Shown: positions 27,481-37,486, numbered from the stretch's first letter. The stretch is 64,000 bases of DNA from Candidatus Nitrosotalea sinensis (GCF_900143675.1 NZ_FRFC01000003.1:124001-188000), one strand, 5' to 3'. Numbers and translations: made by a program. The notes: a model not told the origin generated them from the letters alone.

Positions 27481-28059
27481 ATGATTATTGTTATAGAGGG
27501 ATTTGACCAGGCAGGAAAAAAAACCCAGTCGCAGATGCTATCAGATTTTCTAAAAACTAGACACAGAAAATCAGTGATATTTAGTTTTCCTGATTATGAT
27601 ACTCCTATAGGAAAGGAGATCAAAGGTTTTCTTGGAGGGAAGCGCAAGTTTGCCCCGCAAGTAATACATTGCCTTCTTGCAGCAAACAGGTGGGAAAAGG
27701 CAAATGAAATCAAGGCTACACTTGACAAAAATTATGTTGTAATAATGAACCGATATTATCAGTCAAATCTGGTATATGGAACAGTAAATGGACTTGATCT
27801 TAAATGGCTTGAAAATCTAGATAAGGGATTACCAAAAGAAAATGTTGTCATATTGCTTGATGTTAAAGTATCTGATTCATTTTCAAGAAAAAAACAAAGA
27901 CGTGACAGGTTTGAAAAAAATAAGGCATTTGCACTAGAAATTGCATCCACATACAGAAAGCTTGGAAAGAAATATGGCTGGCACATTGTTAACGCATCTC
28001 AAGAAAGATCCCAAGTACATGAGCAAATAAAAAAAATTGTACAAAAATATATCAGATGA
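27481..28059 (+). CDS. tmk: Thymidylate kinase
   Basis: The enzyme phosphorylates dTMP to dTDP. The P-loop has the unusual form EGFDQAGKKTQ, as in eukaryote/archaeal-type TMP kinases. The DR-x motif region appears as NRYYQSNLVYG, and the basic LID region as KKQRRDRFEKN. The product is 192 residues from ATG 27481. It is followed after seven bases by the HD phosphohydrolase and then by UMP kinase, giving a nucleotide-metabolism cluster. Confidence 0.92.
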   Translation: MIIVIEGFDQAGKKTQSQMLSDFLKTRHRKSVIFSFPDYDTPIGKEIKGFLGGKRKFAPQVIHCLLAANRWEKANEIKATLDKNYVVIMNRYYQSNLVYGTVNGLDLKWLENLDKGLPKENVVILLDVKVSDSFSRKKQRRDRFEKNKAFALEIASTYRKLGKKYGWHIVNASQERSQVHEQIKKIVQKYIR

Positions 28060-28066
28060 AAGACAC

Positions 28067-29311
28067 ATGGCAAAAAAATACGTCCAAATTGTAGACCCGA
28101 TTCATGATTTTATTACTGTATATTCTCATGAACTTGGGCTTGTCGATTCTCCAATATTTCAAAGGTTAAGGAGGATACGCCAACTTGCAGGTGCACATCT
28201 TGTATATCCTGGTGCACAACACTCTAGGTTTGAGCATTCGCTTGGAACAATGCATGTTGCAGGCCAAGCAGCATCTATACTAAAAGAAAAAGGATACCTA
28301 AGCTCTGATGATTATGAAAACATCAGAATGGCTGCACTTCTCCATGATATAGGCCATGGTCCATTCTCACATCTATTCGAAGAGGTATTGCAAAAAAATA
28401 AAACAATATCGCATGAAGAGATTGGAAAAAAAATAATACTTGAATCTGAGATTGGGGATATAATTAACAAGTCAGGATTTGACAAGAAATTTCTTAGCAA
28501 CCTGGCATTTGGAAATTCCAAATACCAATTCATGAATGAAATCATCTCTGGCGGTCTTAGTGCAGATATGATGGATTATCTCTTGCGTGATGGATACTTT
28601 ACAGGTGCAGAGCATGCAAAAATAGACTTTATGAGAATAATCCACTCACTTGATGTGCACGAAAAAAAACTCTCCCTTGCCAAATCTGCATTATACTCAT
28701 TTGAATCAATGATGATATCACGATACCAAATGTTCAAGGCAGTCTATTTCCACAAGACTGTGCGCTCTGCGGAAGTCATGCTTATTCAATCAATGCTTCT
28801 TGCCGATAAGGAACTTGAGCTGGCTACAGATGACATCAAAAAATATGTCCAGATGACAGATGAATTTGTAATCTCAAAACTTGTATCCCTTGAACCAAAG
28901 GATGCAGATTTGAAAAGAGCTCGTCAGCTTGCAATAGAATACCAAGAAAGAAAACTTCTCAAGTGTGTATATGAAAAAATATTTACTCGCCCTAGAATGA
29001 ATCAAGTAAATACAGATGAATTACAAAACAGGATTGCAAAAAAAGCACAAGTAAACAAGTGTGAGGTCTTTATAGACATATCAAAGACTCCATCAATTCC
29101 ACTCTCACCTTCCAAGACAGAATCCAAATCAATCATACTTGCAACAAAAAAAGGAGAAGGCCCAAAGGAATCTTATGAGCTTCCAATATCTGAAATTCCA
29201 TTGGTATCGGCAATATCTGGCTTTATGGATATGCTTAGGGTCTATACCAGACAGCAGTTTAGAAAAAAGGTTGAAATTGCAGCAAACGTCATTCTTGGTG
29301 AAAATATATGA
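28067..29311 (+). CDS. HD-domain phosphohydrolase, SAMHD1/dNTPase-like
   Basis: The domain begins with [16 protein letters not shown] and carries the four metal ligands of the HD superfamily: His in [13 protein letters not shown], His-Asp in [12 protein letters not shown] and a later Asp in [15 protein letters not shown]. This arrangement is typical of SAMHD1-like dNTP triphosphohydrolases, which hydrolyse dNTPs to nucleosides. I use ATG 28067, which begins MAKKYVQ, as an upstream codon at 28037 overlaps tmk. The last codon overlaps pyrH (ATGA). Its place between two nucleotide kinases supports a pool-control role. Confidence 0.88.
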   Translation: MAKKYVQIVDPIHDFITVYSHELGLVDSPIFQRLRRIRQLAGAHLVYPGAQHSRFEHSLGTMHVAGQAASILKEKGYLSSDDYENIRMAALLHDIGHGPFSHLFEEVLQKNKTISHEEIGKKIILESEIGDIINKSGFDKKFLSNLAFGNSKYQFMNEIISGGLSADMMDYLLRDGYFTGAEHAKIDFMRIIHSLDVHEKKLSLAKSALYSFESMMISRYQMFKAVYFHKTVRSAEVMLIQSMLLADKELELATDDIKKYVQMTDEFVISKLVSLEPKDADLKRARQLAIEYQERKLLKCVYEKIFTRPRMNQVNTDELQNRIAKKAQVNKCEVFIDISKTPSIPLSPSKTESKSIILATKKGEGPKESYELPISEIPLVSAISGFMDMLRVYTRQQFRKKVEIAANVILGENI

Positions 29312-29985
29312 AAAAAAGAATTGTGGTAAAATTATCTGGAAGTCTTTTTGGATTTGAAGATACCAAGACATTAAAACAATATGCAGAATTTTTTGTCAAA
29401 ATGAGTAAGATCTGCCAACCAATTATAATTGCAGGAGGTGGAAAAATTGCAAGACACTATATCTCTCATGCAAGATCATCTGGTGCTGATGAATCAACAC
29501 TTGATGAGCTTGGAATTGAGGTCTCTCGCCTTAATGCAAAACTTTTGATCTATGCACTACAGGACAAAGCGTATCCTCATCCTCCTGTCAACCTAAAAGA
29601 AGTTGCAACTGCTGCAGACTCTGGCCTGATTGTAGTTACTGGCGGTCTGCACCCTGGACAGAGTACAAATGCAACTGCTGCACTCATTGCAGAGAAGGTA
29701 AGAGCTAGTGCATTTTTCAACGCAACAGATGTGGATGGGGTCTATGATTCTGATCCCAACAAGAACAAGAATGCAAGCAAATTCAAGAAGATTCCAATAA
29801 AACAACTTCGTTCAATGCTTGTACACCAAGACGCTGTTGCAGGGGGTTATGATTTGATGGACATAGTAGCTTTAAAGGTGATAGAGCGCTCCAAGTTAAA
29901 GACAAGAATACTCAAGTCTGATCCAAAGGTACTAGAAAAAGCAATCAAAGGAAGCCCTGAGGGTACTGAAATTATACTAACCTGA
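29308..29985 (+). CDS. pyrH: UMP kinase (archaeal type)
   Basis: The enzyme makes UDP from UMP, using the amino-acid-kinase fold. Motifs are [10 protein letters not shown] at the start, [12 protein letters not shown] at about residue 42, [15 protein letters not shown] at about 110 and [16 protein letters not shown] at about 136. The 225-residue length fits archaeal PyrH. Its ATG overlaps the stop of the HD gene by four bases, indicating translational coupling. The 3' end overlaps a convergent small gene by 14 bases. Confidence 0.95.
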   Translation: MKKRIVVKLSGSLFGFEDTKTLKQYAEFFVKMSKICQPIIIAGGGKIARHYISHARSSGADESTLDELGIEVSRLNAKLLIYALQDKAYPHPPVNLKEVATAADSGLIVVTGGLHPGQSTNATAALIAEKVRASAFFNATDVDGVYDSDPNKNKNASKFKKIPIKQLRSMLVHQDAVAGGYDLMDIVALKVIERSKLKTRILKSDPKVLEKAIKGSPEGTEIILT

Positions 29986-30289
29986 CTTGGCCCAAATATT
30001 GGGGTATTCCTGCACTTGTAGCTTTGTTTAGAATTTCTTTTGCATCATTTTCTGCAAGGACTTTGGATTGGGATTTTGCATACCCTTCTTCATCAACTAT
30101 TACAACAAGCCAACCTTCTCCTGGCTTTTCAGCCATTGCAACAAGCTCTTGTTCTCCAACAGGGACAAATACTCCTTGTGATTTTTTTACAGTCAACGTA
30201 AGCATGGCAAAACCTGCATGAGAGAATAAGGTCATCTGTGATTTTCTTGATCTTTCTTGACCTATTCTTACTGCCTGATGATATTGCAT
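29972..30289 (-). CDS. Conserved-looking small protein of unknown function
   Basis: This 105-residue protein has an amphipathic N-terminal part and a compact alpha-beta C-terminal half ([20 protein letters not shown]). I see no catalytic motif, membrane helix or cysteine cluster. The regular charge pattern and Lys/Glu content suggest a folded cytoplasmic protein, so the frame is likely real despite the 14-base overlap with the end of pyrH. The upstream 76 bases separate it from a divergent secreted protein gene. Confidence 0.6.
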   Translation of the reverse strand: MQYHQAVRIGQERSRKSQMTLFSHAGFAMLTLTVKKSQGVFVPVGEQELVAMAEKPGEGWLVVIVDEEGYAKSQSKVLAENDAKEILNKATSAGIPQYLGQVRLV

Positions 30290-30365
30290 AAATGCATTTT
30301 TCCAACTTTTACTATAAGCGTTTTCAACTCAACGTTTAAGAATTGAACAAATAGTAAAAACATCC

Positions 30366-30923
30366 TTGGAAAAGAAAATTCTTGTTTATGTCGCAATAGG
30401 AGCAATTATAGCAATGCTTGGAGTTGTTGTGGTTCTTCCAAATTCGGGAATTCTCAAAAACCATTTTACTCCAAACGCAAACACACCTTCTGCTCTAACA
30501 TCTGTGTTGACTGAGGTAAAACCAGTTGACATACAATACAATGGATCGTCTATCTTATCAGTAGGAGATAGAGATGCAACAATAGAGACAAAACTTGTTC
30601 TAACAAATCCCAACGATAACACCTTGATAATAGAAATGGTAGGGTATGACATCTATGCAGACGGAGTAATGATTGGCCATGGACAATATGGTCAACGATA
30701 TGATGGAACCTGGGAGAGTTCATACTATTTACCGTTAACACAACACAACAATGAAACAATCACAGTTGACGCAAAGATAACAAATGATGGAAACAATCCT
30801 CAAGTCTGGTCCGCATTACAAAATCATACTGCAAAACTCAAGTTTGCAGGAACTGCATACTATTCAACACACTCTGCATTCTCTGGTCAGAGTTATTCAA
30901 AAGATTTTGAATTTTCGCAATAA
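30366..30923 (+). CDS. Membrane-anchored LEA14/WHy-like domain protein
   Basis: An N-terminal hydrophobic helix (about residues 4-26, ILVYVAIGAIIAMLGVVVVL) is followed by a 150-residue beta-sandwich resembling the LEA type 2/WHy fold (TKLVLTNPNDNTLIIEMVGY, then DIYADGVMIGHG). Such domains in archaeal and bacterial envelope proteins are usually thought to interact with membranes or stress-damaged proteins. Three N-glycosylation sequons fit an exterior location. The start is TTG 30366; convergent with the next gene, three bases apart. Confidence 0.78.
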   Translation: MEKKILVYVAIGAIIAMLGVVVVLPNSGILKNHFTPNANTPSALTSVLTEVKPVDIQYNGSSILSVGDRDATIETKLVLTNPNDNTLIIEMVGYDIYADGVMIGHGQYGQRYDGTWESSYYLPLTQHNNETITVDAKITNDGNNPQVWSALQNHTAKLKFAGTAYYSTHSAFSGQSYSKDFEFSQ

Positions 30924-30925
30924 AT

Positions 30926-31492
30926 CTAATGCTTGGCAGGATTGTATCTTGATCTGATGAACTTTATCAGATACACAAATCCAAGTATTATCCATGTTAA
31001 TATCATTGTTCCAAATGTCAAAGTAACAATTCTTGGTATCGTAAGGTTGAGCTGATATACATAGTTGAGATATTCTGCTGGAATTATTTTGTCAAGCATA
31101 TACATAGGTAAAAGATATGGATTTACATCCTGAATGTTGATTATGGATTTTTTGGCAAGCAGTGTTATGATTGAATGCCATCCGAAGAAAAATGTCACAA
31201 AGAAAAATGCTGCTTTTCTTCCCACTGGTTTTCTATAACCTCGTTTTTCAAATTTCTCTAATCTCTCCTTAACTTGGGATAGCTCTGACCTTAACTCTTC
31301 TACGGACTTGTGATCACCTGATCTCTTTTTTGTACCAATGTATGTCTCTATGAGCGAATCAAGATACTTTTTATCAGAATTGTATAGTGTCTTACCATCC
31401 TGAAGGGCACCTAGAATATAGTTAAGCCTGCCTGCATCTCCCTTCTTTGTATCTATCAAATGAACAACATAATCGATTAACTCGTCTGCCAT
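30926..31492 (-). CDS. Membrane protein with N-terminal helical domain, unknown function
   Basis: Of the 188 residues, the first 95 are soluble and helical, with a probable coiled coil (SVEELRSELSQVKERLEKFE, about 63-82). Two hydrophobic segments lie near 96-112 (AAFFFVTFFFGWHSIITLL) and 156-178 (TLTFGTMILTWIILGFVYLI), the second followed by basic residues. The N-terminal segment with repeated YLxxLI patterns (GRLNYILGALQDGKTLYNSD) resembles short archaeal multimerisation domains, but I cannot name the family. Confidence 0.65.
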   Translation of the reverse strand: MADELIDYVVHLIDTKKGDAGRLNYILGALQDGKTLYNSDKKYLDSLIETYIGTKKRSGDHKSVEELRSELSQVKERLEKFEKRGYRKPVGRKAAFFFVTFFFGWHSIITLLAKKSIINIQDVNPYLLPMYMLDKIIPAEYLNYVYQLNLTIPRIVTLTFGTMILTWIILGFVYLIKFIRSRYNPAKH

Positions 31493-31592
31493 TATTCGTA
31501 TACCATGCCTGAGTTGCCAAAAGTGGCTTTAGATAACATTATCAACATTATCAAGCTCTTTTGGGAAGGGATTTTAATTATCTATAAGGAAT

Positions 31593-32270
31593 TTAGCCTA
31601 TTTTTTTGAAGAGATTGATGACAGGTTCCTTGTCTGAATTTGATAGGGATGAAAAACCCTCTAAAAGTTCCCTCTGAACATGTAGAGTATCATCAAGAGC
31701 CTTTCTGATATATTCTGAATTAAGCGGTACAAGTTTATCGATTATTCCATTACTGTATGATTCGATATATCTTCTCAATAATAGCATGACAAAATTTGGC
31801 GCAACATCAAGTAGTAGTATGATTGCTCTCTTGAGATCTTTTTCTTTCACATTGGTCTCTTTTTCAAAAAATGCATTCATTATTCTAGTCCTGTCTTTTT
31901 GAGTATCTAACACTGATGCAGCAACAAGTAGACCACTGTCTGTCAAATTATAATATGGAACACCTTGTTCTTGGAGAGCTTTTGGACCTCGCTTTATTGG
32001 AAGTCTTCCTGCCTCCTTTACAAGTTCCAGGGGAAGTAGAATTTCATCTAAATCTCTGAAAATTCCAGAGTAGATATTCTGCCAAGTAGTTCCATTTTGT
32101 TCTGCAAGTTTGTGTGCTATGGCAGTACGAGTTTTTCTTGTGGGAAGAGTTTCAGTTGAAAGGTGAATTATGATTCCGCGTTGACGCATTGCTTCTCCTG
32201 TAAACTCTTTTCCTTTTGTCTTAAATGTTTGAAAAACTGATAACTTTGGAGTCTGTTTTTTTGATTTCAT
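31593..32270 (-). CDS. Protein of unknown function, possible wHTH-containing
   Basis: The 225-residue protein begins with a basic segment (MKSKKQTPKLSVFQTFKTKG) and has a region GVPYYNLTDSGLLVAASV that reads like the strand-helix turn at the end of a winged-helix domain. The rest is helical (RAIILLLDVAPNFVMLLLRR, then a leucine-rich tail). No membrane helix is convincing. DNA binding is only a guess. It is separated from neighbours by AT-rich spacers on both sides and looks like a single-gene transcription unit. Confidence 0.6.
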   Translation of the reverse strand: MKSKKQTPKLSVFQTFKTKGKEFTGEAMRQRGIIIHLSTETLPTRKTRTAIAHKLAEQNGTTWQNIYSGIFRDLDEILLPLELVKEAGRLPIKRGPKALQEQGVPYYNLTDSGLLVAASVLDTQKDRTRIMNAFFEKETNVKEKDLKRAIILLLDVAPNFVMLLLRRYIESYSNGIIDKLVPLNSEYIRKALDDTLHVQRELLEGFSSLSNSDKEPVINLFKKIG

Positions 32271-32496
32271 GTTTACTCACAAAATGATGATTCTTGTTTT
32301 GTAAAATATTCTACTTTTATAGTTTGATAACCTAAAATATTCATTTTATGATATTATCATATTTTCTCTATGATATAAGAATTTATGAATAATTTATTTT
32401 TCTTTAAAGTGTCACCGCATTTTTCAAAATCTAGTATGCATTACATCTAATTGTAATAAAATGGATTTACATTACCCTCCAGTACAATGATAACAT
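32271..32496. other. AT-rich spacer between divergent genes, with a perfect palindrome
   Basis: The 226 bases contain no open frame of note. A perfect 6+1+6 palindrome, ATGATATTATCAT, lies at 32348-32360, and related ATGATA or TTATCA words recur nearby. It could be an operator used by the divergent genes, or chance in a very AT-rich region. Confidence 0.4.
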
Positions 32497-33282
32497 ATGC
32501 TAATTTCACATGATGATCTTTTGAAAAAAATTGACACTGCAGATCTCCTACTTGTTGATTGCAGATCATACAAGGACTATCTGGAAGGACATATTCCTGG
32601 AGCAATTAATTTTGATTTTTTCTATTATCATTGGTCTGATACTTCCAAAGATGGAATAGAGGCATTTGAGAAGCAAACACAAAATCTCCTGTCTTTTCTT
32701 GGCGTAACAAACGAAAAAACAGTTGTTTTCTATGATGATGTATCTGGTATGAGTGCAGCAAGAGGAGTTTGGACATTGATGTACTTTTCTCACAAAAATG
32801 TATTCATGTTAGATGGGGGATTCAAAAAGTGGAAGAGTCTTGGGCTTGTAATGGAAACAACTACCAATGGATTCAAACCCACAAAATTTTCAGGCAAGAT
32901 AAACAAGGAAATACTGGCAGGATACGAATACGTCAACAAAAAAATTGGTACAGCAAAACTGCTTGATGCAAGAAGCAAAGATGAGTATGATGGAATCACA
33001 ATACGAGCAGCAAGAAGAGGTCATATTCCAACTGCTGTAAATATTGATTGGGCATTAAATGTAAATGATGACGGTACAATGAAATCAAACAATGATCTTG
33101 ATAAAATGTATAATTTCTCAAAAGATGATGAAATTATAACATATTGTCAAGGAGGATATCGGGCAGCAAATTCTTTTTTAGCACTCAAAATATTGGGTTT
33201 CAAAAATGTAAAGGTCTACATTGGTTCGTGGGGAGAATGGGGAAATAAACTAGAATTACCAGTTACTCTGGAAAAAAACTAG
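32497..33282 (+). CDS. Sulfurtransferase with two rhodanese domains
   Basis: It transfers sulfane sulfur, for example from thiosulfate or 3-mercaptopyruvate. The inactive N-terminal rhodanese domain begins LLVDCRSYKDYLEGHIPGAI; the C-terminal domain has LLDARSKDEYDG, then RRGHIPTAVNIDW, and the active loop TYCQGGYRAA with the catalytic Cys near residue 217. At the corresponding place in the first domain there is FYDDVSGMSAAR, with Asp in place of Cys. The product of 261 residues is normal. Start ATG 32497 follows the AT-rich spacer. Confidence 0.92.
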   Translation: MLISHDDLLKKIDTADLLLVDCRSYKDYLEGHIPGAINFDFFYYHWSDTSKDGIEAFEKQTQNLLSFLGVTNEKTVVFYDDVSGMSAARGVWTLMYFSHKNVFMLDGGFKKWKSLGLVMETTTNGFKPTKFSGKINKEILAGYEYVNKKIGTAKLLDARSKDEYDGITIRAARRGHIPTAVNIDWALNVNDDGTMKSNNDLDKMYNFSKDDEIITYCQGGYRAANSFLALKILGFKNVKVYIGSWGEWGNKLELPVTLEKN

Positions 33283-33297
33283 AAATCTTTTGCAATA

Positions 33298-33328
33298 CAA
33301 CAATGTGTACGATGATCGCATGTTGTTG
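33298..33328 (+). terminator. Hairpin after the rhodanese gene
   Basis: CAACAATGTGT (33298-33308) can pair with GCATGTTGTTG (33318-33328), six standard pairs at the base then a mix of G-U and standard pairs, with a nine-base loop, followed by TTTCT. It lies between the rhodanese stop and the ATP synthase promoter. Archaeal termination depends mainly on T tracts, so it may instead be an mRNA 3'-end hairpin. Confidence 0.4.
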
Positions 33329-33360
33329 TTTCTAAAAATTGAAAATACATTTGCAAGAAT

Positions 33361-33374
33361 TAGATTAATATAGC
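33361..33374 (+). promoter_or_regulatory. TATA-like box of the A-type ATP synthase operon
   Basis: The stretch TAGATTAATATAGC places an AT-rich TATA-like centre about 25 bases before the start-codon cluster at 33391-33397. This is the spacing expected of a leaderless archaeal promoter. Confidence 0.5.
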
Positions 33375-33390
33375 CTCTTTAAATGAGCCT

Positions 33391-33741
33391 TTGATGATGG
33401 TGCTTAACAAGCGTTCAAAATTATCGCTTTTAGTTATCGCTGCAGGATTGACAATCGCACTATCTACATTTGTGTCAACAACTCCTGCTTTTGCAGCAGA
33501 AAGTTCTGCTACTAGCAGCGGATTAACAAAACCACTTTTGGCTATTGCAGCAGCAATTGCAATCGCTGGTGGTCTTATTGGTACTGGTAATGCACAGCAA
33601 GGTATTGGTGCAGCTGGTATGGGTATTATTGCAGAGAAGCCAGAGAAGTTTGGTCAAGTGCTATTCTTCTTTGTGATTCCAGAAACTCTATGGATCATTG
33701 GATTCGTGTTAGGAATCATATTGCTACTGGGCATACTATAG
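33391..33741 (+). CDS. atpK: A-type ATP synthase subunit K (proteolipid ring)
   Basis: Subunit K forms the membrane ring that carries ions. A signal-peptide-like start (LSLLVIAAGLTIALSTFVST, ending TTPAFA before AESS) precedes two transmembrane helices. Helix one is LLAIAAAIAIAGGLIGTG. Helix two is FFFVIPETLWIIGFVLGI, whose glutamate should be the ion-binding carboxylate. A Gln in the first helix region, typical of sodium-binding rings, is not obvious, so proton use is favoured. Candidate starts are TTG 33391 and ATG 33394 or 33397; the promoter spacing suggests 33394. First gene of the operon. Confidence 0.93.
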   Translation: MMMVLNKRSKLSLLVIAAGLTIALSTFVSTTPAFAAESSATSSGLTKPLLAIAAAIAIAGGLIGTGNAQQGIGAAGMGIIAEKPEKFGQVLFFFVIPETLWIIGFVLGIILLLGIL

Positions 33742-33753
33742 TGGTTTTCGGTA

Positions 33754-34308
33754 ATGAGCATTGAAACGTTCATTCAAGAAATAGAGTCTAGAAAGAGAAA
33801 GGAGATTGCAACTCTTGAAAAGGATCTTCAAGAGAGCAAATCTAGGCTTGACGCAGAGATGAATCACACATTAAAGGAGATTCAAGAACGTTTCTCAACT
33901 GAAGCTAAAATTAAGTCTGAAAGAGAACAAGCAAGAATAATTGAAGCCTCAAAACTACAAGCAAAGAAGATAATATTTGATGCAGTAAATGCTAACATGC
34001 AGTCTGCTTTTGCAGTAATCTACAAAGAGATTGAAACTTACACAAAGAGTCCACAATACAAGAAATCTCTTGAAACCATGGTTAACAATGCCAAAAAGAA
34101 ACTTGGTCAAAATATTATAGTTCATTGCCGAGAAGAAGACAAATCAATTCTCAAAGAACTTGGTGTATCCACAGACAAGTCAATTAAGACTCTAGGTGGA
34201 ATTGTAGCGGAAAACAAAGAAGGAACAAGGGAATTGGACCTTACCTTTGAAGAATTACTTAGAACTAATGAAGACCAAGTAAAGAGCTTCCTCTCGGAGA
34301 AAATGTAA
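33754..34308 (+). CDS. atpE: A-type ATP synthase subunit E
   Basis: Subunit E is part of the peripheral stalk. The product of 184 residues starts with a long charged helix (about 1-85, with RKRKEIATLEKDLQESKSRL) that pairs with subunit H, and ends in the globular C-terminal domain containing KTLGGIVAENKEG and RELDLTFEELLR. Length and pattern are normal. It begins at ATG 33754, and its stop overlaps the start of subunit C by one base. Confidence 0.93.
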   Translation: MSIETFIQEIESRKRKEIATLEKDLQESKSRLDAEMNHTLKEIQERFSTEAKIKSEREQARIIEASKLQAKKIIFDAVNANMQSAFAVIYKEIETYTKSPQYKKSLETMVNNAKKKLGQNIIVHCREEDKSILKELGVSTDKSIKTLGGIVAENKEGTRELDLTFEELLRTNEDQVKSFLSEKM

Positions 34309-35375
34309 TGCCAACATCACAATATGCATCATCATTTGGAAGACTTCAGGCAATCTCGCTCAATCTTTTATCAAAAGAACAAATGCAAAACCTGATGAAA
34401 GCAAAAGATGAAACTGAGATGATAAAAACACTTGGATCTACATGGTATCAGCCAGAAATTGAAAAAGCCGCATCGCTCTTTAAAGAATCAGAACTACTTG
34501 AAGTAGCGTTAAACAGACATCTTGTATATATTAATAAAATTGCACTGGAAGCAACGCCGTTTAATGGCAAATCAGCTGTCAGAGCATATCTTTCAAAGTG
34601 GGATATTTACAATATTGAACTAATTCTTTCTGCAAAGAGTATGGGCAGACCAATTTCAGAGACAGAATCATTTCTTGTCTCAAGTAGAAATGTTCCAGCA
34701 GGAATATCTGCAGGAAATATCTCGCACGATGAAATGAAAATAATCCTGTCACAAACTGGAGTTGATGGTGTTGTAAATCAACTGGTAAAATACAATTATG
34801 GCCCAATTCTCATGCAACACCTTGAGACATACCAGAAGACAGGAGATCTGGGGCCAATGATGTCTGCACTTCAAACATTCTATTATCATAATTTGTTCGA
34901 GTCACTCAAATTCTTCCAAGGCGATGAGGGACTCATTAGAGATTACATACGAGCAGAGATTGACAAGAAAAATGTACTAAGTATTCTCAAAGCAAAGGAA
35001 TCTAATCTTGATAAAGATCTAGTAGCCAAGCATATAATCGAAGGTGGTAAGATGACCAAAAATGAACTACTTGACGTCTATAATGCAAAAGATGTGCCAG
35101 AAATTGTAGGTAGAATAGAGAATAGATTCATGCTAGTTAATGCACTAGCACAATACAAAAAATCAAACAGCCTTATTGACTTTGAGGTAGCTTTGGATAA
35201 ATTCATAAATTCCGAATATGTGAAAAAATTGAAAAATATTGCACTCTCTATTGGTACCATATTCTACTTTATCATTAACACAGAACATGAGCGTGAAAAC
35301 ATCAAAAGAATTGCTTATGGTAAACGCTATAACCTCTCTGCAGACTACATCAACTCGTTATTGTTAATAGAATAG
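34308..35375 (+). CDS. atpC: A-type ATP synthase subunit C (d-type central-stalk adaptor)
   Basis: The C subunit couples the central stalk to the membrane ring. It is 355 residues, all helical, with the repeated three-part architecture of the vacuolar d-subunit family. Typical segments include PFNGKSAVRAYLSKWDIYNI and the C-terminal TIFYFIINTEHERENIKRIA. It is translationally coupled to subunit E by a one-base overlap and is followed by subunit F two bases after its stop. Confidence 0.93.
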   Translation: MPTSQYASSFGRLQAISLNLLSKEQMQNLMKAKDETEMIKTLGSTWYQPEIEKAASLFKESELLEVALNRHLVYINKIALEATPFNGKSAVRAYLSKWDIYNIELILSAKSMGRPISETESFLVSSRNVPAGISAGNISHDEMKIILSQTGVDGVVNQLVKYNYGPILMQHLETYQKTGDLGPMMSALQTFYYHNLFESLKFFQGDEGLIRDYIRAEIDKKNVLSILKAKESNLDKDLVAKHIIEGGKMTKNELLDVYNAKDVPEIVGRIENRFMLVNALAQYKKSNSLIDFEVALDKFINSEYVKKLKNIALSIGTIFYFIINTEHERENIKRIAYGKRYNLSADYINSLLLIE

Positions 35376-35377
35376 AT

Positions 35378-35713
35378 ATGTCACAACAAAAATCCACCAC
35401 TGGAAAAATAGCGGTAGTAGGAGAGCGTGAGCTAGCCATAGGGTATAATCTATTAGGAATAGAAGATACCTTCATTACAAGTGGAGAAGAGGCAAGCAAG
35501 ACGATACAGGATCTATTTTCATCAGGTAGCTATAGCCTAATTATAATAAGTGACGCAGTAAGAGCAAGCCTTCCTGCAATATTTCGAAAGAAGATCGAGG
35601 CTTCCATCGAACCTCTAGTCATATTTATGCCTGCTTTAGAAGGAAATATTCAAGAAGAGTCTATATCTGTTCTAGCAAAGAGAGTGTTAGGAATAAGTAT
35701 CCCCTCGAGTTGA
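35378..35713 (+). CDS. atpF: A-type ATP synthase subunit F
   Basis: A 111-residue central-stalk regulator with the Rossmann-like alpha-beta fold: GKIAVVGERELAIGYNLLGI, then LIIISDAVRASLP. The F-family signature, a beta strand beginning with the G-E motif near residue 16 followed by a G-x-x-L-x-G helix, is visible. It sits between subunits C and A in the standard order. Confidence 0.92.
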   Translation: MSQQKSTTGKIAVVGERELAIGYNLLGIEDTFITSGEEASKTIQDLFSSGSYSLIIISDAVRASLPAIFRKKIEASIEPLVIFMPALEGNIQEESISVLAKRVLGISIPSS

Positions 35714-35722
35714 TGATGATAA

Positions 35723-37486
35723 ATGGCTGATGGAATAATTTCAAGAGTTTCGGGTCCTGTAGTGATCGCAAGTGGTCTAGAGGGCGCTCAAATGTTCGAT
35801 GTAGTCCGTATTGGTGATATGGGACTAGTAGGAGAAATAATTCGTCTTGAAGGCAACAAGGCAACAGTTCAAGTTTATGAAGATACAACAGGTCTCCGAC
35901 CAGGTGAGAAGGTTATCAATACAAAACGACCTCTCTCAATGCAACTTGGTCCTGGTTTGTTGACATCAATTTATGATGGTATTCAAAGACCACTGGATGT
36001 TCTACGTGAACAAAGTGGTGACTTTATTAGCAGAGGAAAAGTCATTCCTGCACTTGATCAAACCAAAAAATGGGAATTTGTTCCATTAAAGAAAAAAGGA
36101 GATCAAGTTTCTCCTGGAGAAATAATTGGTGAAGTTCAAGAAACTCCGCTCATTATGCACAAGATAATGGTCCCTCATAACGTCAAGGGTACTCTTACTG
36201 ATATCTCAGAAGGTAAGTACACAGTTAATGATATTGTAGCTTCAGTACAAAATGGAACCAAAGCAGACATTGGATTATCAAGCTGGTGGACTGTTAGAAC
36301 TCCAAGACCAGTTCTTCGCAAATTAGCACCAGAAGAACCATTACTTACCGGACAAAGAGTACTGGATACATTCTTCCCAGTTGCAAAGGGAGGCACAGCT
36401 GCAATTCCAGGTCCATTTGGAAGTGGAAAGACAGTAACTCAGCAGCAACTTGCCAAGTGGGCAGACAGTAATGTGATTGTCTATGTAGGTTGTGGAGAAC
36501 GAGGAAATGAAATGACCGAAGTCCTTACAACATTCCCAAAACTAGAAGATCCCAAATCAAAGAGACCATTGATGGAACGTACAATTCTTGTTGCTAATAC
36601 ATCTAACATGCCAGTAGCTGCTCGTGAAGCAAGTATCTATACTGGTATCACAATGGGTGAATACTATCGTGATATGGGATATGGTGTTGCATTGATGGCA
36701 GACAGTACGTCAAGATGGGCAGAGGCATTAAGAGAAATTTCTGGTAGACTTGAAGAAATGCCAGGTGAAGAAGGTTATCCAGCTTATCTTGGAAGAAGAC
36801 TAGCAGAATTCTATGAAAGAGGAGGCAAAGCAGTTGTTATATCTCCTGAAGAACGTGTAGGATCTCTTACTCTAGTAGGTGCAGTATCACCACCCGGAGG
36901 TGACTTTTCAGAACCAGTATCACAAAACACACTAAGAGTTACTAGAGTCTTCTGGGCACTTGATGCAAGCTTGGCATCAAGAAGACACTTCCCATCAATT
37001 AACTGGCTTACAAGTTATTCATTATATGCTGATGGTATGGGAGATTGGTATAAGAACAACGTAGCAACATCTTGGATTGCAGCCAGAAAAGAGGCACTTG
37101 AAATTTTACAGAAAGAATCTGAGTTACAAGAAATTGTTCAGCTTGTAGGATATGATGCACTTCCAGAACCGGAAAAAGGTGTACTGGACACTGCAAGATC
37201 AATCAGAGAAGATTATCTACAACAGAGCGCATATGATGATGTTGATACATATACTTCCATCAGAAAGCAATTCTTGATGCTTTCAACAATACTTGAATTT
37301 GGTAAGATGGAAGCAGACGCAATTAAGAAAGGAATTACATCTGTCAAGATAGGACAATTAGAGTCAAGAAAGATGATATCAAAAATTAAATGGACAAAAG
37401 AAGACCAAGTAGAACAATTGGTAAAGGATACAAAAAGCAAAATGCAACAAGAATTTACAACTCTAATGACGGAGGCATCAAGATAA
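35723..37486 (+). CDS. atpA: A-type ATP synthase catalytic subunit A
   Basis: Subunit A hydrolyses or makes ATP. The P-loop [17 protein letters not shown] is near residue 232. A nonhomologous insert of about 90 residues upstream of it (about 110-200) is the hallmark of archaeal/vacuolar A subunits. [26 protein letters not shown] and [18 protein letters not shown] are also family motifs. The 587-residue length is normal. It has no intein. The stop and the start of subunit B share one base. Confidence 0.97.
   Translation: MADGIISRVSGPVVIASGLEGAQMFDVVRIGDMGLVGEIIRLEGNKATVQVYEDTTGLRPGEKVINTKRPLSMQLGPGLLTSIYDGIQRPLDVLREQSGDFISRGKVIPALDQTKKWEFVPLKKKGDQVSPGEIIGEVQETPLIMHKIMVPHNVKGTLTDISEGKYTVNDIVASVQNGTKADIGLSSWWTVRTPRPVLRKLAPEEPLLTGQRVLDTFFPVAKGGTAAIPGPFGSGKTVTQQQLAKWADSNVIVYVGCGERGNEMTEVLTTFPKLEDPKSKRPLMERTILVANTSNMPVAAREASIYTGITMGEYYRDMGYGVALMADSTSRWAEALREISGRLEEMPGEEGYPAYLGRRLAEFYERGGKAVVISPEERVGSLTLVGAVSPPGGDFSEPVSQNTLRVTRVFWALDASLASRRHFPSINWLTSYSLYADGMGDWYKNNVATSWIAARKEALEILQKESELQEIVQLVGYDALPEPEKGVLDTARSIREDYLQQSAYDDVDTYTSIRKQFLMLSTILEFGKMEADAIKKGITSVKIGQLESRKMISKIKWTKEDQVEQLVKDTKSKMQQEFTTLMTEASR

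Noticed and set aside
33298-33328. Calling the hairpin a riboswitch for the ATP synthase operon
   Set aside because: It lies upstream of the ATP synthase TATA-like box and would not be in a leaderless mRNA; a terminator or 3'-end hairpin is more economical.
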